Assembly (NCBI GenBank): GCA_009838635.1
Contig: VXRE01000111.1
Location: 1 to 35,140 of the forward strand
From: Acidimicrobiia bacterium
GTDB taxonomy: Bacteria; Actinomycetota; Acidimicrobiia; Spongiisociales; Spongiisociaceae
Length of the DNA stretch: 35,140 nt
Direction of reading: 5' to 3'
Shown: positions 33,151-35,140 of the stretch, in pieces
Layout: each line of letters opens with the position of its first letter
How positions within the stretch are numbered: the stretch's first letter is position 1
Notes under the pieces: model-generated
What the model saw: the letters and a program-made list of their open reading frames with translations, nothing else
Database searches by the model: none
What the model was told of the DNA's origin: nothing
Position numbers and translations under genes: made by a program

Positions 33151-34050
33151 ATGGTTATGGATTTGCCGGCATTGAACTTCCGGAGCCTGCGCTATCTCCA
33201 GGCGGTGGAGCGCCACGGAACGTTTACCGAGGCAGCCTGGGAGCTGGGCGTCAGCCAGCCCGCCCTCTCCCATTCATTGGCCGAGCTCTCCCGACGGTTG
33301 GGGGTGCCCCTGTTCAGGAAGGACGGGCGGAGGCGAGTGCTCACCGAGGCCGGGCAGCGGGTGGTGCGCTATGCGGATCGCGTGATCGGCCAGACCGGGG
33401 ATCTGATCCGATGGCTGGACAGCTGGCAGCGGGGAGAGGTCGGCTTGCTCCGGGTGGGGCTGATCGACACCGTCGGCCTCTACACCCTCCCGTCCGGCCT
33501 GTCCCGTTTGCAAGGGGAGCAGCCCGGGATCGATCTCCAGTTGGTGGTTGCCGAGTCGGAGGAGCTGCTGTCCATGCTGGATCGATACCAGGTGGACCTG
33601 GCGCTGGTGGTCGGCCCGGCCGGTTCCCGCTACAACTCGGAGGCCATCGCCACCGAGAGGATGCATGTCTACTCCTGGCGGGATGACATGGCCAGCTCGT
33701 CCGACTCAGGATCGGACGTAAACACCCCGGCGGGCTGGGCGCTCTACCCGCCCGCCTCTCGAACCCGGCTGCTCATCGACCAGGGGTTGGCGCAGTTGGG
33801 CATCCATCCCGAGGTGGCTCTCGAATCGGCTCACCCAACCGTGCTCCGCCAGATGGCGGTTCTCGGCTACGCCAGGACGGTGCTACCCCGGCAGGTGGCG
33901 ACGGCTGGGGAGGACTTGGACCTGACGGAAGGACCGCTGGTGGCTCTGCGGCAGATCGAGGCGGTGTGGAGGTCGGACGAGGACCTCGATCCACGTGCCG
34001 CCCGCCTCATCGAATTGGTCAAGAGAGGCGACCCCACCGGAACACCGTGA
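33151..34050 (+). CDS. LysR-type transcriptional regulator
   Basis: This 299-residue protein has the LysR winged helix-turn-helix at residues 10-65 ([20 protein letters not shown], then [22 protein letters not shown] and a wing [14 protein letters not shown]). A linker helix and a periplasmic-binding-like effector domain of usual size follow, including [18 protein letters not shown] 33151 is taken as the start because of the closely spaced TATAAT; ATG 33157 is an alternative. LysR regulators often control the divergent neighbour, here inositol-phosphate synthase, but that target is inferred only from position. The effector is unknown. It converges with an ABC permease gene with 19 bp between stops. 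Confidence 0.9.
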   Translation: MVMDLPALNFRSLRYLQAVERHGTFTEAAWELGVSQPALSHSLAELSRRLGVPLFRKDGRRRVLTEAGQRVVRYADRVIGQTGDLIRWLDSWQRGEVGLLRVGLIDTVGLYTLPSGLSRLQGEQPGIDLQLVVAESEELLSMLDRYQVDLALVVGPAGSRYNSEAIATERMHVYSWRDDMASSSDSGSDVNTPAGWALYPPASRTRLLIDQGLAQLGIHPEVALESAHPTVLRQMAVLGYARTVLPRQVATAGEDLDLTEGPLVALRQIEAVWRSDEDLDPRAARLIELVKRGDPTGTP

Positions 34051-34069
34051 CTCGGCGAACGGCCCCCGG

Positions 34070-34987
34070 CTAGCCGCCCGTGGTGAGGTCCAGGAGCCGG
34101 GCGAAACGCTTGCGCGCGGCGATCAGGGCGATCAGGGTCACCAGGAACGGCAGGGCATCTGTGATCTGGACCGGGAGCCCGTTGCCCTGGAGTCGGAACC
34201 CGAGCCCCTCGGCGAAGGCGAACAGCAGGCTGGCGCCGAACACGGCGAACGGATGGGCCCGGCCCAGCATGACCGCCACGACGGCCACCCAGCCGCGTCC
34301 CGCCGACATTCCCTCGGCGAACAGGACCAGGTTGCCCAGGGCAAGCTGGGTTCCGGCCAGTCCCGACAGGACGCCCGAAGCGATCACCGCCCCGTACTTG
34401 TAGGCGGTGGGGCTGACGCCCAAGGACTCGGCCGCCAGAGGGCGCTCACCCACTCCCCGAAGACGCAGACCCGCCGGGGTGCGGAACAGGAGAAGCCAGA
34501 TAGCCGGCACCAGAAGGAACGCCAGGTAGCCGAGGATGGTCTGGTCGAATAGGACCGGCCCGATCCACGGGATCTCGGACAGCCCCGGTATCGGCAGTCG
34601 ATCCAGCCCGTCGATACGCTCGTGGCGGAACGTACCGCGCACGCCGAAGATCTGCGGGAGCAGGAATCCGGTGAGCCCCAGCGCCATGAGGTTGAGAGCG
34701 ATGCCGAGCACGATGGGGTCCCCCTGCCGGCTGACGGTCCCGAACGCCAGCATCAGGGAAATGAGAACTCCTGCGGTCACCCCGAACACAATCCCCAGTC
34801 CGCTTGACACCGCCAGGTACGAACCGGCCATCGCCGCGAAGGCCCCCGCCAGCATCATTCCTTCCATTGCGATCTGGAATACGCCGGCCCGCTCGCAGAT
34901 CATCCCGCCCAGGGCGGCCAGCAGGATCGGGACCATTGCCCTGACCACTGACTCCAGGAGGGCGGCGTCGAACAGCTGATCGAACAT
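34070..34987 (-). CDS. ABC transporter permease, nucleoside/BMP-type (NupQ-like)
   Basis: This 305-residue polytopic permease belongs to the BPD_transp_2 (LivM/RbsC-like) group. Blocks such as ALGGMICERAGVFQIAMEG, GDPIVLGIALNLMALGLTGFL, LRGVGERPLAAESLGVSPTAYK, and GRGWVAVVAVMLGRAHPFAVFGA are those of the simple-sugar/nucleoside permeases linked to BMP lipoproteins. ATG 34987 overlaps the preceding stop as TGATG and has GGGAGAGG just upstream. Uptake of nucleosides would fit the adenosine deaminase and nucleoside phosphorylase genes at 27524-29434. The ATPase and binding lipoprotein would lie beyond the window. Confidence 0.87.
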   Translation of the reverse strand: MFDQLFDAALLESVVRAMVPILLAALGGMICERAGVFQIAMEGMMLAGAFAAMAGSYLAVSSGLGIVFGVTAGVLISLMLAFGTVSRQGDPIVLGIALNLMALGLTGFLLPQIFGVRGTFRHERIDGLDRLPIPGLSEIPWIGPVLFDQTILGYLAFLLVPAIWLLLFRTPAGLRLRGVGERPLAAESLGVSPTAYKYGAVIASGVLSGLAGTQLALGNLVLFAEGMSAGRGWVAVVAVMLGRAHPFAVFGASLLFAFAEGLGFRLQGNGLPVQITDALPFLVTLIALIAARKRFARLLDLTTGG

Positions 34988-35140
34988 CACACCTCTCCCA
35001 CGCCGGCCGATTCGAGCTCGCCGCTGGTGGGGCCCCTTCGCCGTCGCTTGAACAGATCGAAGGCCCGCCGGCTGGCCCCCGCCCCGATGACCCGTGGCGG
35101 GAGCACCGGGGCCCGGCGCCCCGACCCAACGGCGGTACGT
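34987..35140 (-). CDS. C-terminal end of an upstream gene, probably the partner ABC permease
   Basis: The minus-strand frame ending in TGA at 34989-34987 is open to the window edge, showing 50 residues: an Ala/Pro/Arg-rich segment ending with RAFDLFKRRRRGPTSGELES. It overlaps the start of the NupQ-like permease by one base, so it is the preceding gene of the same operon. In BMP-type operons the neighbour is the NupP-like permease, and a basic cytosolic tail suits that, but the visible part is too short to prove the family. Confidence 0.55.
   Translation of the reverse strand, partial: RTAVGSGRRAPVLPPRVIGAGASRRAFDLFKRRRRGPTSGELESAGVGEV

Noticed and set aside
34061-34080. Palindrome CGGCTAGCCG between the LysR and permease genes as a terminator
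   Set aside because: The palindrome leaves no loop for a stable RNA hairpin and overlaps the permease stop codon.

Overview
The window is very GC-rich with strong G/C bias at third codon positions. It carries an actinobacterial-type myo-inositol-phosphate synthase and a PimB-like phosphatidylinositol mannosyltransferase, which points to Actinomycetota. Overall gene content suggests an uncultured Acidimicrobiia-like lineage, but that placement is inference. I recognised no tRNA, rRNA, CRISPR array, insertion sequence or phage gene. No gene-free stretch exceeds 300 bases.

Layout. 1-4168 (minus) is a hydantoinase/oxoprolinase-type module: amidohydrolase, HyuA-like and HyuB-like subunits, the last cut by the window edge. 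4338-7771 (plus) holds a PimB-like glycosyltransferase, a quinone oxidoreductase and a lipoprotein polysaccharide deacetylase. A convergent phosphodiesterase-fold hydrolase follows. 9146-19393 (plus) is a compact complex I operon, nuoABCDHIJKLMN, with no nuoE, nuoF or nuoG. It is followed by an SLC13-type transporter with RCK_C/TrkA_C domains and a small CxxC protein. 21611-24145 (minus) holds a methyltransferase, an orphan acyl carrier protein and an amino-acid-type ABC substrate-binding lipoprotein.

The most interesting region is 24306-27502 (plus). A thioredoxin-like domain fused to a large uncharacterised domain is followed after 9 bp by a gene interrupted by an in-frame TGA, and then by acetate kinase. 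Reading through the TGA as selenocysteine gives a 173-residue protein with the diagnostic motif U-G-S-C. A hand-folded 8-bp hairpin starts 11 nt after the TGA, with its apical GUG loop at +20, as expected for a bacterial SECIS element. The arrangement resembles in logic the glycine-reductase systems (thioredoxin, selenoprotein, acetyl phosphate, acetate kinase), and I propose it as a candidate undescribed selenium-dependent reductive pathway. The biochemical proposal is inference; the read-through selenoprotein call is strong.

Downstream are purine-salvage genes (adenosine deaminase and a nucleoside phosphorylase, minus), a serine-ligated DMSO-reductase-family molybdoenzyme (plus), inositol-phosphate synthase (minus) with a divergent LysR-type regulator (plus), and at the right edge two ABC permease genes resembling nucleoside/BMP-type importers (minus, one partial).
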